Shown: positions 37,628 to 46,433, numbered from the stretch's first letter. The stretch is DNA of 64,000 nt from an uncultured Methanoregula sp. (GCF_963662735.1 NZ_OY759744.1:1530153-1594152); one strand, 5' to 3'. Numbers and translations: made by a program. Notes: generated by a model from the sequence alone, not told the origin.

Positions 37628-38146
37628 ATGGTAAACGCACTATCCTGTTTCCTGAAAAAGAAAGTGAGGAACGATATCGCTGCACGCGACGAGGAGATCG
37701 AAGCACTAGGGCGGGATCTCCGGCGCGAGATCGATTCTGTATTCGGGAGAAGCCTTGCGATCAGGGAGCTCGATACCGGCAGCGACAATGCGGCTGAGAT
37801 CGAGATCAACAACCTGAACAATCCCTATTATGATGTCGAGCGGTTCGGCATCACGTTCGTTGCCTCCCCCCGGCACGCAGATGTGCTGATCGTGACCGGC
37901 GCTGTCACGCACAACATGACGATCGCGGCAAGGAAAACCTACGATGCGATGCCATCCCCCAAATATGTCGTGGCAGTCGGGGACGATGCCTGCGATGGCG
38001 GGATCTTTGCCGGGACCTATGCAGTGCTTGGCGGGGCGGACAAATTATTCCCGGTAGACCTGAAGATCCCCGGAAATCCGCCGACACCTGCACGGATCCT
38101 TGAGGGCCTGCTTGCCCTGATGAAAAAGGCGCGGGAGCGTAAGTAA
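37628..38146 (+). CDS. Small subunit, HyfI (NuoB-like) type, lacking all four 4Fe-4S ligands
   Basis: A 172-residue NuoB/HycG-type subunit that would normally hold the cluster next to the active site (N2). The usual GSCNGCE reads GSDNAAE (D53, A56), the usual GDCA reads GDDA (D120), and the usual IPGCPP reads IPGNPP (N150). All four ligands are replaced, while flanking family sequence (PYYDVERFGI, VASPRHADVLIVTG) is strongly kept. It follows HyfG by 11 bases with GGTGAGACGAT before the ATG. Last gene of the operon. No HyfA/HyfH ferredoxin-type gene is present. Confidence 0.92.
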   Translation: MVNALSCFLKKKVRNDIAARDEEIEALGRDLRREIDSVFGRSLAIRELDTGSDNAAEIEINNLNNPYYDVERFGITFVASPRHADVLIVTGAVTHNMTIAARKTYDAMPSPKYVVAVGDDACDGGIFAGTYAVLGGADKLFPVDLKIPGNPPTPARILEGLLALMKKARERK

Positions 38147-38215
38147 ATCAGACCTCCCTTATTTCACCCTGCCAACCCGGAATAATATATACTCTGAAGA
38201 TAACCGGGTATCTGA

Positions 38216-38998
38216 ATGAGTCTGGTACGAAAATGGGGGCCCGGACCCTATACCGTTGCGGTTATCCACGGCGGCCCCGGGGCTCCCGGCGAAGTGGCCC
38301 CGGTTGCCCGGGAACTGTCAACGGTACGGCCGGTGCTCGAACCGCTCCAGACCGAAACAACCCTTGACGGGCAGGTCCAGGAGCTCCGCACGGTTCTTGT
38401 TGAGCAGGGCAAAGTACCGGTAACTCTTATTGGTTTTTCCTGGGGGGCATACCTTTCCTGGTTCGTAGCTGCCCGGTATCCCGCCCTTGTCAAAAAACTG
38501 ATCCTCGTCGGCTGTCCGCCATTCGAAGACCAGTACGCAGCCTCCATCACCAAAACCCGGCTCACCCGCCTCAAGCAGAAAGACCAGGCCGAAGCACAGT
38601 CGCTCATCGCGCAGCTTGACAAACCTGAGATGACTGCCAGCAAGAACGCCCTTCTTGCCCGGCTGGGATGCCTGCTCACCCGCGCCGATGCGTTTGATCC
38701 CACCCATACGGAGGACGAGGCATTCCATTGCCAGTACGATATTTTCAAAGGGGTATGGGACGAAGCCGTGGAACTGCGGCGAACACAGATTCTCCTCCAG
38801 ATGGCAAAAGCCATAAAGTGCCCGGTAGTTGCAATCCACGGCGACTGGGATCCCCACCCTGCTGAAGGCGTGAACGACCCGCTGACACGAGAACTCAAAG
38901 ACTTCCGGTTCGTGCTCCTTGAGAAATGCGGACACCGCCCGTGGGCCGAGCGGAACGCATCCGAGAATTTTTACAAAGTGCTCGTGGAAGAGATCTGA
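38216..38998 (+). CDS. Alpha/beta hydrolase, proline iminopeptidase-like
   Basis: A 260-residue alpha/beta-hydrolase. The oxyanion motif HGGPG is near residue 19, the nucleophile elbow is GFSWGAY (Ser near 78), the acid is in HGDWDPHP and the catalytic His is in KCGHRPWAE. Substrate unknown; the HGGPG motif is shared by proline iminopeptidases and many others. Confidence 0.88.
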   Translation: MSLVRKWGPGPYTVAVIHGGPGAPGEVAPVARELSTVRPVLEPLQTETTLDGQVQELRTVLVEQGKVPVTLIGFSWGAYLSWFVAARYPALVKKLILVGCPPFEDQYAASITKTRLTRLKQKDQAEAQSLIAQLDKPEMTASKNALLARLGCLLTRADAFDPTHTEDEAFHCQYDIFKGVWDEAVELRRTQILLQMAKAIKCPVVAIHGDWDPHPAEGVNDPLTRELKDFRFVLLEKCGHRPWAERNASENFYKVLVEEI

Positions 38999-39061
38999 AC
39001 CGGTCACCCGATCATTTTCCCCGATCCCAGTCTTGATAAGCTGCGGTGTCTATCCTCCTGC

Positions 39062-39754
39062 ATGAACAACAGGACGATCTTCGTCATCCTGCTCCTTGTT
39101 GTTATCGTTGCGGCCTCCCTGTTCGTGGTATTCGGGAAGTCTGCATTGATCCCCGGATCAGGTGCCGGCGGCCCGACTGCGCTGGGCGCGGTGGAAGTCC
39201 GGTCGTACAAGGGAGCAGACCTCTCTTCGGTCAATGATTTCCGGGAAAACTCCATTCAGGGCCCGCAGCATGTCAATATTTCCGATTACCGGATGACCGT
39301 AACCGGTCTTACCAACCAGACTGTTGTCCGCACGTACGATGAAATCCTTGCAAAATACCCTCACTATACCAAAGTCGTTACCCTCCACTGCGTGGAAGGC
39401 TGGGATGCAACGATCCTCTGGGAGGGAGTGCTGGTGCGGGACATCATCGCGGACGCCGGGCCGGATCCCCGGGCAAACACGGTAATTCTCACTGCCCGTG
39501 ATGGTTATACCACGTCATTTCCCCTTGCGTATTTCTATGACCGCGATATCCTGCTGGCGTACAGGATGAACAATGTCACCATGCCTGCGGAACGGGGCTA
39601 TCCTTTCGAGCTGGTAGCCGAGGACAAGTGGGGGTACAAGTGGATCAAGTGGGTGGAGAAGATAGAACTCTCGGACGATCCCTCATACCGGGGCTACTGG
39701 GAGATGCGTGGCTATTCCAATACCGGCGACCTGAACCAGAGCATGTTCGGATAA
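39062..39754 (+). CDS. Membrane-anchored molybdopterin-binding oxidoreductase domain protein (sulfite oxidase fold)
   Basis: A 230-residue protein with an N-terminal transmembrane anchor (about residues 5-24) and an outer domain of the sulfite oxidase/YedY family. The core has VTLHCVEGWDATILWEGV, whose cysteine (near residue 117) would bind molybdenum. The family has several substrates (sulfite, oxidised methionine). It converges with a DUF4405 gene whose haem-type histidines would suit an electron partner. Confidence 0.82.
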   Translation: MNNRTIFVILLLVVIVAASLFVVFGKSALIPGSGAGGPTALGAVEVRSYKGADLSSVNDFRENSIQGPQHVNISDYRMTVTGLTNQTVVRTYDEILAKYPHYTKVVTLHCVEGWDATILWEGVLVRDIIADAGPDPRANTVILTARDGYTTSFPLAYFYDRDILLAYRMNNVTMPAERGYPFELVAEDKWGYKWIKWVEKIELSDDPSYRGYWEMRGYSNTGDLNQSMFG

Positions 39755-39782
39755 ACCGGGTTGTTTGCGGGAAATTCCCCGC

Positions 39783-40055
39783 TCACTTCTCGTCCAGTGT
39801 TCCCGCAAGGATCCGTTTCGTTGTTGTTACTATCCAGACCCGGTTCAGGTACAAGTGGATAACGACAAGCAACCCGAGGAGCACACCGGCACTATCGTGA
39901 ACATCCGAGATCAATGCCAATGGCAGAACAACCTGCCCCATACCGGTGACTCTCATCAGTACGGTGAGTTTGGCAAGGCCGGTGATCAGGCTGACGGTGA
40001 ACGTTATACCCAGTGCAACATCCACACACCACCGGGCAAGCTGCTGGTTTTTCAA
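39783..40055 (-). CDS. DUF4405 membrane protein, cytochrome b-like
   Basis: A 90-residue protein with two or three transmembrane helices and histidines in the haem-type places VHDSAG and VVIHLYLN. DUF4405 proteins resemble a fragment of a cytochrome b561-type membrane subunit. It lies tail-to-tail with the molybdopterin protein gene. Haem binding is inferred from pattern. Confidence 0.72.
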   Translation of the reverse strand: MKNQQLARWCVDVALGITFTVSLITGLAKLTVLMRVTGMGQVVLPLALISDVHDSAGVLLGLLVVIHLYLNRVWIVTTTKRILAGTLDEK

Positions 40056-40253
40056 AAGACATCCCTTCCTGTTGCGTAATCTGGAAGTTTAAGATAATGG
40101 AGTTTGCGGATACCATCGTTCCCGGAGAAATCCTGCAAGCGGTGGTCGGCACAACCCTTTCTTCTGTCCGGTACAACCGGTTCATTCGTGACCGGGTTCT
40201 GGCATATTCCCGACTGGATGCACAATCCCGAGTGTATCTACGTATCAGATCCG

Positions 40254-40763
40254 TCAGGATCCTGCTTGCCCATCGTTCTTCTGCAGTTTTTCGATCACTT
40301 CTGAGATATGCATGCCATGCGATCCATTCCAGTACAGTTTCCCGCACCGGTCGCACCAGGAGAATACCAGTCCCCCTTTTTCTTTTGGCGCATAACCCGT
40401 TGTTCCGATCTCCTCCATTGTGGCTGCACGAAGGATCATGTTGCAGATCGAACAGCGGCTCAGATCAAGCTGCGGCTCCACGAACCCGAGATCGACGAGA
40501 TGTTGTATCTGCGGGACAACGTCCCCGCTGTGGATATATACGGCCAGGTATTTCCCCCGCCGTGCCAGTTCGGCATCGCCCGTGAGCAGGATACGGCGCT
40601 CCTGCAGGGCGATGTCGAGCAGAACGGTATCCTCCTTCCGGTTACCCGGCGCAAGACCGTTTGCACTCGTGGTATCGTAGCCCATAAACCTCAGGTATCG
40701 CGTAAGTGTGCCCAGCATACGGTCCGCTATGAACCGTGTTTTTTGAACCGGATCAGCCGACAT
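40254..40763 (-). CDS. Mut7-C RNase domain protein with zinc ribbon
   Basis: A 169-residue protein of the Mut7-C family (COG1656, PIN-like RNase fold): it begins with the RFIADRMLGTLTRYLRFMGYDT core and keeps LLTGDAELARRG. The C-terminal half has paired cysteines (CSIC and WCDRCGKLYW) forming a zinc ribbon. ATG 40763 is chosen because the conserved domain starts there; it overlaps the end of amrS by 11 bases, so the two are co-transcribed. Confidence 0.85.
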   Translation of the reverse strand: MSADPVQKTRFIADRMLGTLTRYLRFMGYDTTSANGLAPGNRKEDTVLLDIALQERRILLTGDAELARRGKYLAVYIHSGDVVPQIQHLVDLGFVEPQLDLSRCSICNMILRAATMEEIGTTGYAPKEKGGLVFSWCDRCGKLYWNGSHGMHISEVIEKLQKNDGQAGS

Positions 40764-41766
40764 GTCGCACGATCTCAATGGTTTCCCCACAGTTTTTACA
40801 CTGCTGCCCGTCCAGTCCCGGGATGCGGCTTGAAAATCCCAGTCGTTCGATGAGGGTAGCGCCGCATGAAGGGCAGTACGTGTTCTCGTACTGGTGGTGA
40901 CCAACATTGCCGATGTACGGGAAACGGAGCCCAAGCTCTTTTGCGGTCCGGTAAATCTTTTCAAGGGTTGCAACCGGTGTTGCACCGCGATCGGTCATAT
41001 GGTAATCCGGGTGGAAAGCAGAGAAATGCATCGGGGTTTCGGGGCCCAGGTGCTCGATCACCCAGCGGATCAGGGATGTCTGTTCCTCCATGCTGTCATT
41101 CAGGCCGGGGATGACGAGCGTCACGGTCTCGATATGCATGCCCAGTTCGCGGGCAAGGACAGCTGAATCGAGTACCGGCTGGAGGTGGGCCCCGCAGACT
41201 TTCTGGTAAAATGTGTCCGTGAATGCCTTGAGATCCACGCGGAACGCCGCGAGCATGGGCGAGAGTTCCCGGAGCGCCTCCTCCGTGATGTACCCGTTGG
41301 TGACGTAGACCGTTCCTAGGCCGGCAGTGCGGGCGAGCGTCCCCATGTCGAGCGTGTACTCGTGCCAGATGGTTGGTTCGTTGTAGGTCCACGAGATGCT
41401 CGCGCTCCCGCTTTCCTGTGCCCTTCCCACTCCCTCTTCCGGAGATAGATCCCGCAGGTGTGCCACATCCCGTTCTGCCCGGGAGATGTGCCAGTTCTGG
41501 CAGTGCTGGCAGTGGAAGTTGCACCCGATGCTGCCCAGCGAGTAGGATCGCGTGCCCGGCAGGTAATGGTACAGCGGCTTCTTCTCGATAGGGTCTACTG
41601 CCTCGGCGCTGATCTTACCGTAGGTGGTTGCGTACAGGGTTCCGTTTTCATTCTGTCTGACACCGCAAATCCCGTGCTTTCCCGGGTGTATCACGCAGCG
41701 GTGGTTGCAGAGCGAACAGGTTACGGTATTGTTCTCTGTCTTGCTGTACTGGCGTGCCTCGTGCAT
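40753..41766 (-). CDS. amrS: AmmeMemoRadiSam system radical SAM enzyme
   Basis: A 337-residue radical SAM enzyme of the AmrS type. An N-terminal cysteine cluster (CSLC, CVIH, GICGVR) precedes the SAM-cluster motif CNFHCQHC (C82, C86, C89). A C-terminal zinc ribbon (CPSCG and CKNCG) ends the protein. The AmrS reaction is not well established in the literature I know. The usual partner AmmeMemo genes (AmrA/AmrB) are not in this window. It overlaps the Mut7-C gene downstream. Confidence 0.9.
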   Translation of the reverse strand: MHEARQYSKTENNTVTCSLCNHRCVIHPGKHGICGVRQNENGTLYATTYGKISAEAVDPIEKKPLYHYLPGTRSYSLGSIGCNFHCQHCQNWHISRAERDVAHLRDLSPEEGVGRAQESGSASISWTYNEPTIWHEYTLDMGTLARTAGLGTVYVTNGYITEEALRELSPMLAAFRVDLKAFTDTFYQKVCGAHLQPVLDSAVLARELGMHIETVTLVIPGLNDSMEEQTSLIRWVIEHLGPETPMHFSAFHPDYHMTDRGATPVATLEKIYRTAKELGLRFPYIGNVGHHQYENTYCPSCGATLIERLGFSSRIPGLDGQQCKNCGETIEIVRHVG

Positions 41767-42024
41767 GGGGTTCTCCTGATCGAGGATTGCTTTTCCTGTA
41801 CATGAAGATATGGGTCCGGGCCGTCCCCTCTGTGCGGAAGATGTTCTCCCCCGGTATATTATCTGGAACGATTCCCGGAATTCCTAGAAACGTTGGCAGG
41901 ACCCGCCCCGAATCTGAATTTCCTGGTATACACCTTCCAGGGTAATTCCAGCGCTGCAATACTTTTTTACCGCACCCTGCAAGAGTAACTATCATGGAGC
42001 ACGGGCAGGCAGGCGGGATCTGAC

Positions 42025-43740
42025 ATGGGCTGGCAGTACTCCCCCCTTGCGCTTATCCTTGCGATCGGTGCAATAATCCTCGCATCATTCACGCTCTTTG
42101 CCTGGAAACGCCGGCGTGCCCCGGGAATCATCCCGGTGCTTGTTCTTTTCATTGCCGCCATGATCTGGATGGCAGCGTTTGCGGTCTCCCTGACACGAAC
42201 GGATCTTGCAGCTTCGATCCTGATGAACGAGCTGGCGTATCCCGCAATCGTTACCATTCCCGTTGCATACCTGGTTTTCGCGCTCTGGTATACCGAGCAG
42301 GACTACCGGCCTTCACGCCTCTTCCTCATTCTCCTCTTCGTAATCCCGGTACTTTGTGTCTGTCTTGTGTTCACCAATGACCTGCATCACCTCTATTACA
42401 CGGGTTTTTCCTCACTCGAGGGCCCGAGGAATTCACTTATCTGGACATTTGGCCGCGGACCTCTCTACTGGATCACGGCATCGTACTCGTTTGTCCTTAT
42501 CCTGGCCGCGCTTCTTCTCTTTGTTATCCGGTACAGGACCGTGGGAACACTGTTCCGGACCCAGATATCGCTCATCCTTGCAGCAGGGTTCGTTCCCTTT
42601 CTTGCAACTCTCATCTATTTTCTTGACCTCGGCCCCGATGCAGGCTTCGACTGGACACCGGTCACGTTCGTCATTTCCGGCTTCGCGCTCATTGCCGCCA
42701 CGCTCAACTTCGAGCTCTTTTCCCTGCAGCCCCTGACCCATTCCCTTCTCGTGAAGACGATGAAGGACGGTGTCGTTGCAACCAATGCAGAGGGCCGGAT
42801 CACGCTCATCAATCCTGCCGGGTCAGCCCTGCTCGGGATTACAGAGGACCAGGGAATCGGCCACCCCCTGATCGGGTTTGCACCAGGGCTGGCCCGTTTT
42901 CTTACGGTGAACGGGACGTCCGTGACGGAAGGAAACGAGATCACGCTCCCTGTCCGGGATTCGTCCCGGATCTATGAGGTCCATACAGTTGCCATACCTG
43001 CCGAAGGCCGGGATGACGGTGGCCATATCCTTACATTCCGCGATGTAACCGAGAGGAAAAACGCCGAGACCGCATTCCAGAAAGCAAACCGCAAGCTCAA
43101 TCTTCTTTCCGGGATCGTCAGGCACGATGTAAAAAACAAGCTGACCGCCCTCTTTATCTATCTCGAACTGGCCGCAGAGACTCGCAAAGAGGCCGATAAG
43201 AAGGTGGATCTCACCAGGATTCGCGACTCAGCGGAAGGGATCCGGACCCTGATCGATTTCACCCAGGAGTACCAGGACCTCGGTGTTGCCGCCCCGTCAT
43301 GGCAGAATGTCGGGGAGGCTTTGGCCGCTGCAGGGCGCCAGCTTGACCCCTCCGGCATCCGACTCGTGGATGAGACCGGGGGGCTTGAGGTTCTTGCGGA
43401 CCGGCTTTTCCAGCGGGTTATCTACAATCTTCTCGATAATGCGATCCGGTATGCCAAAGGAATGACGACCTTTTCCATCCGGTATACCCGGGACGGGGAA
43501 CAACTGATTTTAGTTGCGGAGGATGACGGCCCGGGCGTTCCTGCCGAAGACAAGGAACGGATCTTCGAGCGGGGCGTCGGCCACAATACCGGTCTCGGTC
43601 TCTTCCTTGCCCGCGATATTCTCGGCATTACGGGTATAACGATCTGGGAAACCGGCGAGCCGGGAAAAGGGGCACGGTTCGAGATGACGGTTCCCCCGGG
43701 ATCCTACCGGTTTCCGGAACCCGGTAACGAACCGGGATAA
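42025..43740 (+). CDS. Membrane sensor histidine kinase (7TM, PAS)
   Basis: A 571-residue protein. The first 230 residues have about seven hydrophobic segments like the histidine kinase 7TM region. A PAS-type domain spans roughly 240-345. The phosphoacceptor His is near 367 (IVRHDVKNKLT), and the ATPase domain has NLLDNAIRYA, DDGPGVP and GLGLFLARDI. There is no receiver domain and no response regulator next to it, so its target lies elsewhere. Confidence 0.9.
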   Translation: MGWQYSPLALILAIGAIILASFTLFAWKRRRAPGIIPVLVLFIAAMIWMAAFAVSLTRTDLAASILMNELAYPAIVTIPVAYLVFALWYTEQDYRPSRLFLILLFVIPVLCVCLVFTNDLHHLYYTGFSSLEGPRNSLIWTFGRGPLYWITASYSFVLILAALLLFVIRYRTVGTLFRTQISLILAAGFVPFLATLIYFLDLGPDAGFDWTPVTFVISGFALIAATLNFELFSLQPLTHSLLVKTMKDGVVATNAEGRITLINPAGSALLGITEDQGIGHPLIGFAPGLARFLTVNGTSVTEGNEITLPVRDSSRIYEVHTVAIPAEGRDDGGHILTFRDVTERKNAETAFQKANRKLNLLSGIVRHDVKNKLTALFIYLELAAETRKEADKKVDLTRIRDSAEGIRTLIDFTQEYQDLGVAAPSWQNVGEALAAAGRQLDPSGIRLVDETGGLEVLADRLFQRVIYNLLDNAIRYAKGMTTFSIRYTRDGEQLILVAEDDGPGVPAEDKERIFERGVGHNTGLGLFLARDILGITGITIWETGEPGKGARFEMTVPPGSYRFPEPGNEPG

Positions 43741-43911
43741 TTACCGGTTGTCCATCCCGTCTTTTTCCATTTCGCGGAATGCGTCGGCTGAATCGATCTC
43801 GAGCACGAACGATCCGCGGTACCCGCAATCCTTGCAGAGGTACACCTGGCCGACGCAGCCTCCGACCACCGGGAAGATCTCCTGGCTTTTACAGGACGGG
43901 CAGTAAAACAT
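43741..43911 (-). CDS. Small zinc-ribbon protein
   Basis: A 56-residue protein with two CxxC pairs (CPSC near the start and CKDC later), a typical zinc ribbon, then an acidic tail. ATG 43911 begins just before the first pair; a longer form from 43941 is open. It is divergent from pyrH. Function unknown; such proteins often bind nucleic acid or partner proteins. Confidence 0.7.
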   Translation of the reverse strand: MFYCPSCKSQEIFPVVGGCVGQVYLCKDCGYRGSFVLEIDSADAFREMEKDGMDNR

Positions 43912-43952
43912 AGTGAACAACTCTATGTGCCTCCGGTACAAAAACTAATGTA

Positions 43953-44657
43953 ATGAAGACGGTTGTCATCTCGCTGGGCGGTTCCATTCTGATCCCGAAA
44001 CTGGAGAACCACACCATCAGGGAATATGTCCCCGTACTGAAAAAGATTGCAAAGCACCACCGGCTCTATGTTGTTGTCGGGGGCGGCGGTGAGGCCAGGC
44101 GCTATATCAGCGTTACCCGCGAGCTTGGCATTGACGAGGGAACATCCGATGAGATCGGTATTCTCATCACCCGCCTCAATGCAACCATGCTCATTGCAGC
44201 CCTCGGAGGGGATGCGTACCCCAAGGTAGCCGAGACCCACTCGGAAGCAAAGAAGTTCGGCGAGTCCGGAAAAATTGTCGTTATGGGTGGCATCACGCCC
44301 GGCCAGACCACCGATGCCGTTGCTGCAGTTCTTTCCGAGCGTGTCGGTGCTTCGGTTTTCATCAACGCCACTTCTGTTGACGGCATCTACTCCGCAGACC
44401 CGAACAAGGTGCCGGATGCACAGCGCTTCGATATCCTGACTCCAAAACAACTCCTGGATATTGTCGGAGGCACAGGTCTTGGGGCGGGATCGAACAACGT
44501 GCTGGATGTCGTTGCTGCCCGGGTAGTTGAACGCAGCGGCATCCCGCTTGTTGTGCTCGACGGACGGGAGCCGAAAAATCTCTCGAACGCGATTCTCAAG
44601 GGTAAATACACCGGCACCGTTGTTTCCGAAGGAAAGAAGAAACCGCTGCCGCTTTGA
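43953..44657 (+). CDS. pyrH: UMP kinase
   Basis: Phosphorylates UMP to UDP. The 234-residue protein is an amino-acid-kinase fold: ISLGGSIL at the N-terminus, VVGGGGEARRYI, then INATSVDGIYSADP and GLGAGSNNVLD. This is the archaeal UMP kinase form. Its gene is followed 48 bases later by tRNA-Pro. Confidence 0.93.
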   Translation: MKTVVISLGGSILIPKLENHTIREYVPVLKKIAKHHRLYVVVGGGGEARRYISVTRELGIDEGTSDEIGILITRLNATMLIAALGGDAYPKVAETHSEAKKFGESGKIVVMGGITPGQTTDAVAAVLSERVGASVFINATSVDGIYSADPNKVPDAQRFDILTPKQLLDIVGGTGLGAGSNNVLDVVAARVVERSGIPLVVLDGREPKNLSNAILKGKYTGTVVSEGKKKPLPL

Positions 44658-44705
44658 ACTGATCCACTACCTATTTTTATCTTGCCGGCACAGGTATGAT
44701 GGCAC

Positions 44706-44780
44706 GGGGTAGTAGGGTAGCCTGGTCCATCCTAGAGCGTTTGGGACGCTTTGACGGCGGTTCGAATCCGCCCTACCCCA
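44706..44780 (+). tRNA. tRNA-Pro (anticodon UGG)
   Basis: Acceptor GGGGTAG (44706-44712) pairs with CTACCCC (44773-44779), with discriminator A. The anticodon stem GAGCG/CGCTT encloses loop TTTGGGA with anticodon UGG. The T-arm is GGCGG-TTCGAAT-CCGCC (44756-44772). CCA is not encoded, and no intron is seen. It ends 7 bases before the nth start codon. Confidence 0.94.
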
Positions 44781-44787
44781 TTGGACC

Positions 44788-45435
44788 ATGAAAAAACAGG
44801 AAGCCGCACGCATCTATTCGCTTCTTCTCAAGCGGTATCCTGATGCCCGCGAGGCCCCGGAGACGGTTGCCCGGGGGACGCCGTTTGAAGTGCTCATCCT
44901 CACCATCCTTTCCGCCCAGACAACGGACAAGGCTGTCCTCAAGGTGAAACCCTCCCTGTTTGCGAAATACCCGGGCCCGGAAGATCTGGCCAGGGCAAAG
45001 ACCGGAGATGTGGAGAAGATCATCCACAGCCTCGGCTACTATCACGCAAAAGCAAAGAACATCATCGCTGCCTCCCAAACCCTGCTCGATCAATTCGGGG
45101 GCAATGTCCCGGAGACCATGGACGAGATTCTGACGATCCCTGGCGTGGGACGCAAGACTGCGAACATTGTCATGTATCACGCGCTGGGCAGGAACGAGGG
45201 GATTGCTGTTGACACCCATGTCCGCCGGCTCTCGCAGCGGATCGGGTTCTCGGATACGGACAATGTAGCCATCATCGAGCGCGATCTCATGGCCCTGTTC
45301 CCGCAGAACGAGTGGGGCGATCTCACGGATGTCCTGATTGCGCACGGGCGGGCAACCTGCGATGCAAAGAAGCCCTTGTGCGGTGAGTGCGTGATCAGCG
45401 GGATGTGCCGGTATTTCAAAATGATCGGTCACTGA
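44788..45435 (+). CDS. nth: Endonuclease III (DNA glycosylase/AP lyase)
   Basis: Removes oxidised pyrimidines and cuts abasic sites. The 215-residue protein has the helix-hairpin-helix IPGVGRKTANIV, the catalytic Lys within that region, the following Asp in AVDTHVRR, and the 4Fe-4S cluster cysteines C-x6-C-x2-C-x5-C (CDAKKPLCGECVISGMC). The ATG lies 7 bases after tRNA-Pro with no room for its own promoter or Shine-Dalgarno site, so it is probably made from the tRNA transcript. Confidence 0.94.
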   Translation: MKKQEAARIYSLLLKRYPDAREAPETVARGTPFEVLILTILSAQTTDKAVLKVKPSLFAKYPGPEDLARAKTGDVEKIIHSLGYYHAKAKNIIAASQTLLDQFGGNVPETMDEILTIPGVGRKTANIVMYHALGRNEGIAVDTHVRRLSQRIGFSDTDNVAIIERDLMALFPQNEWGDLTDVLIAHGRATCDAKKPLCGECVISGMCRYFKMIGH

Positions 45436-45903
45436 TTAAAATTTTAAGAATTCCAGATTATTGTTTTTCGCAGGAAATAAAAACGAGATTATCTGCCTTG
45501 ATATGGGGGTGCTTCGTTGCCTCGTCAGTGCATCGGTTGCTCTACTTCCTGCCCCGGAAGCTGATTCCCGGAAAAAACGGCCCTTATATTCGCGTTCTGG
45601 CAGGGTTTTCCAGGCACAGATAAGCTAAATGCGAAAATAACCTCCATCCAATGAGCAATAAGGGTCATTGTACAAGGTGCATTTCAGCCGAATTTTGGCA
45701 AAAAAGCGAAAATTACGTTTATTCTCCACACGAACAGAAGCCGGGTGTTTTACAGGGGTTTCCGGAACGGACTGGGATCGGAAAATGGGAATCGGAGCCC
45801 GCAACGGGCTTATTTTCCCGTATCTCCGATTCCACTCCTCGAAATCCCACCCTGATTTGATAGGATTAAATACAACCAGCATCAACTACCCGTGGTGAAA
45901 ACC
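45436..45903. other. Intergenic stretch before the first Mop/TOBE gene
   Basis: No convincing gene; an 86-codon frame on the minus strand (45625-45885) has no ribosome-binding site and no recognisable family. A TATA-like ATTAAATAC at about 45865-45873 fits the Mop gene start at 45904. The rest looks non-coding. Confidence 0.6.
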
Positions 45904-46113
45904 ATGAAGATCAGTGCACGAAACCAGATTGCAGGAACCGTGAAGATGATCAAGAAAGGCCCGGTCAGCACGGAAGTCGTTATCGCTATTGCCGGGGGCA
46001 ACGAGATCGTCTCTTCGATCACCACTCACTCTGCAGAAAAAATGGGCCTTCACGAGGGCTCGAAGGTCTACGCGATCATGAAGGCCTCCGAAGTGATGGT
46101 AGGAATCGATTAA
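45904..46113 (+). CDS. Mop/TOBE-domain protein (molybdate-binding type), copy 1
   Basis: A 69-residue single TOBE domain: MKISARNQIAG, then GPVSTEVVIAIAGGNEI and EKMGLHEGSKVYAIMKASEVMVGID. Molbindins of this kind store or sense molybdate/tungstate as oligomers. GGTGA lies 5 bases before the ATG at 45904, which decides the start over upstream GTG codons. A close paralogue is at 57333. Methanogens need Mo/W for formylmethanofuran dehydrogenase. Confidence 0.88.
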   Translation: MKISARNQIAGTVKMIKKGPVSTEVVIAIAGGNEIVSSITTHSAEKMGLHEGSKVYAIMKASEVMVGID

Positions 46114-46134
46114 TTTTTTCTTTTTAATGTTTTT
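46114..46134 (+). terminator. T-rich terminator after Mop/TOBE copy 1
   Basis: The stop codon is followed by TTTTTTC, TTTTT and TTTTT runs, typical of archaeal termination. The gene beyond is convergent, so both could end here. Confidence 0.5.
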
Positions 46135-46145
46135 GTGACCGGATC

Positions 46146-46433
46146 CTAATTGAACCGGGTCGAGAGTAATGCTTCGAGATATTCCGCCGGGTAGGATCCC
46201 TTGTCCGGGTTGAACCAGATATCGATGCTGCTTTCCCCGATCCTGGCGTGAATTTCGAGAAGGCCGTATTTATGAATGATGTTCACGGGACCGGCTTCCG
46301 TGTCCCGCACGTAGAGTTCTTCGTTTCCCAGAAATGCCGCGATATCCTCTTTTGTCACCGGGCGGGAAAGCCGGTACTCACGGTGCTTCCAGCAGGGATA
46401 GGGTGGGACCTGGCCCGGAGATGAAGATGACAT
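46146..46433 (-). CDS. Hypothetical protein
   Basis: A 95-residue soluble protein that I do not recognise. It has two aromatic/charged blocks, REYRLSRPVTKEDIAAFLG and LLEIHARIGESSIDIWFNPD. No membrane segment and one cysteine. It is convergent with the Mop gene. Coding usage looks normal but the start has no clear ribosome-binding site. Confidence 0.6.
   Translation of the reverse strand: MSSSSPGQVPPYPCWKHREYRLSRPVTKEDIAAFLGNEELYVRDTEAGPVNIIHKYGLLEIHARIGESSIDIWFNPDKGSYPAEYLEALLSTRFN

Noticed and set aside
36036-38146. Annotating the HyfG/HyfI-type genes as an energy-converting [NiFe] hydrogenase
   Set aside because: All metal-binding cysteines of both subunits are replaced, so hydrogenase activity is not supported despite the strong overall similarity.
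45625-45885. 86-codon minus-strand frame in the spacer before the first Mop gene
   Set aside because: No ribosome-binding site, no family, and mixed composition; it overlaps the likely promoter of the Mop gene.
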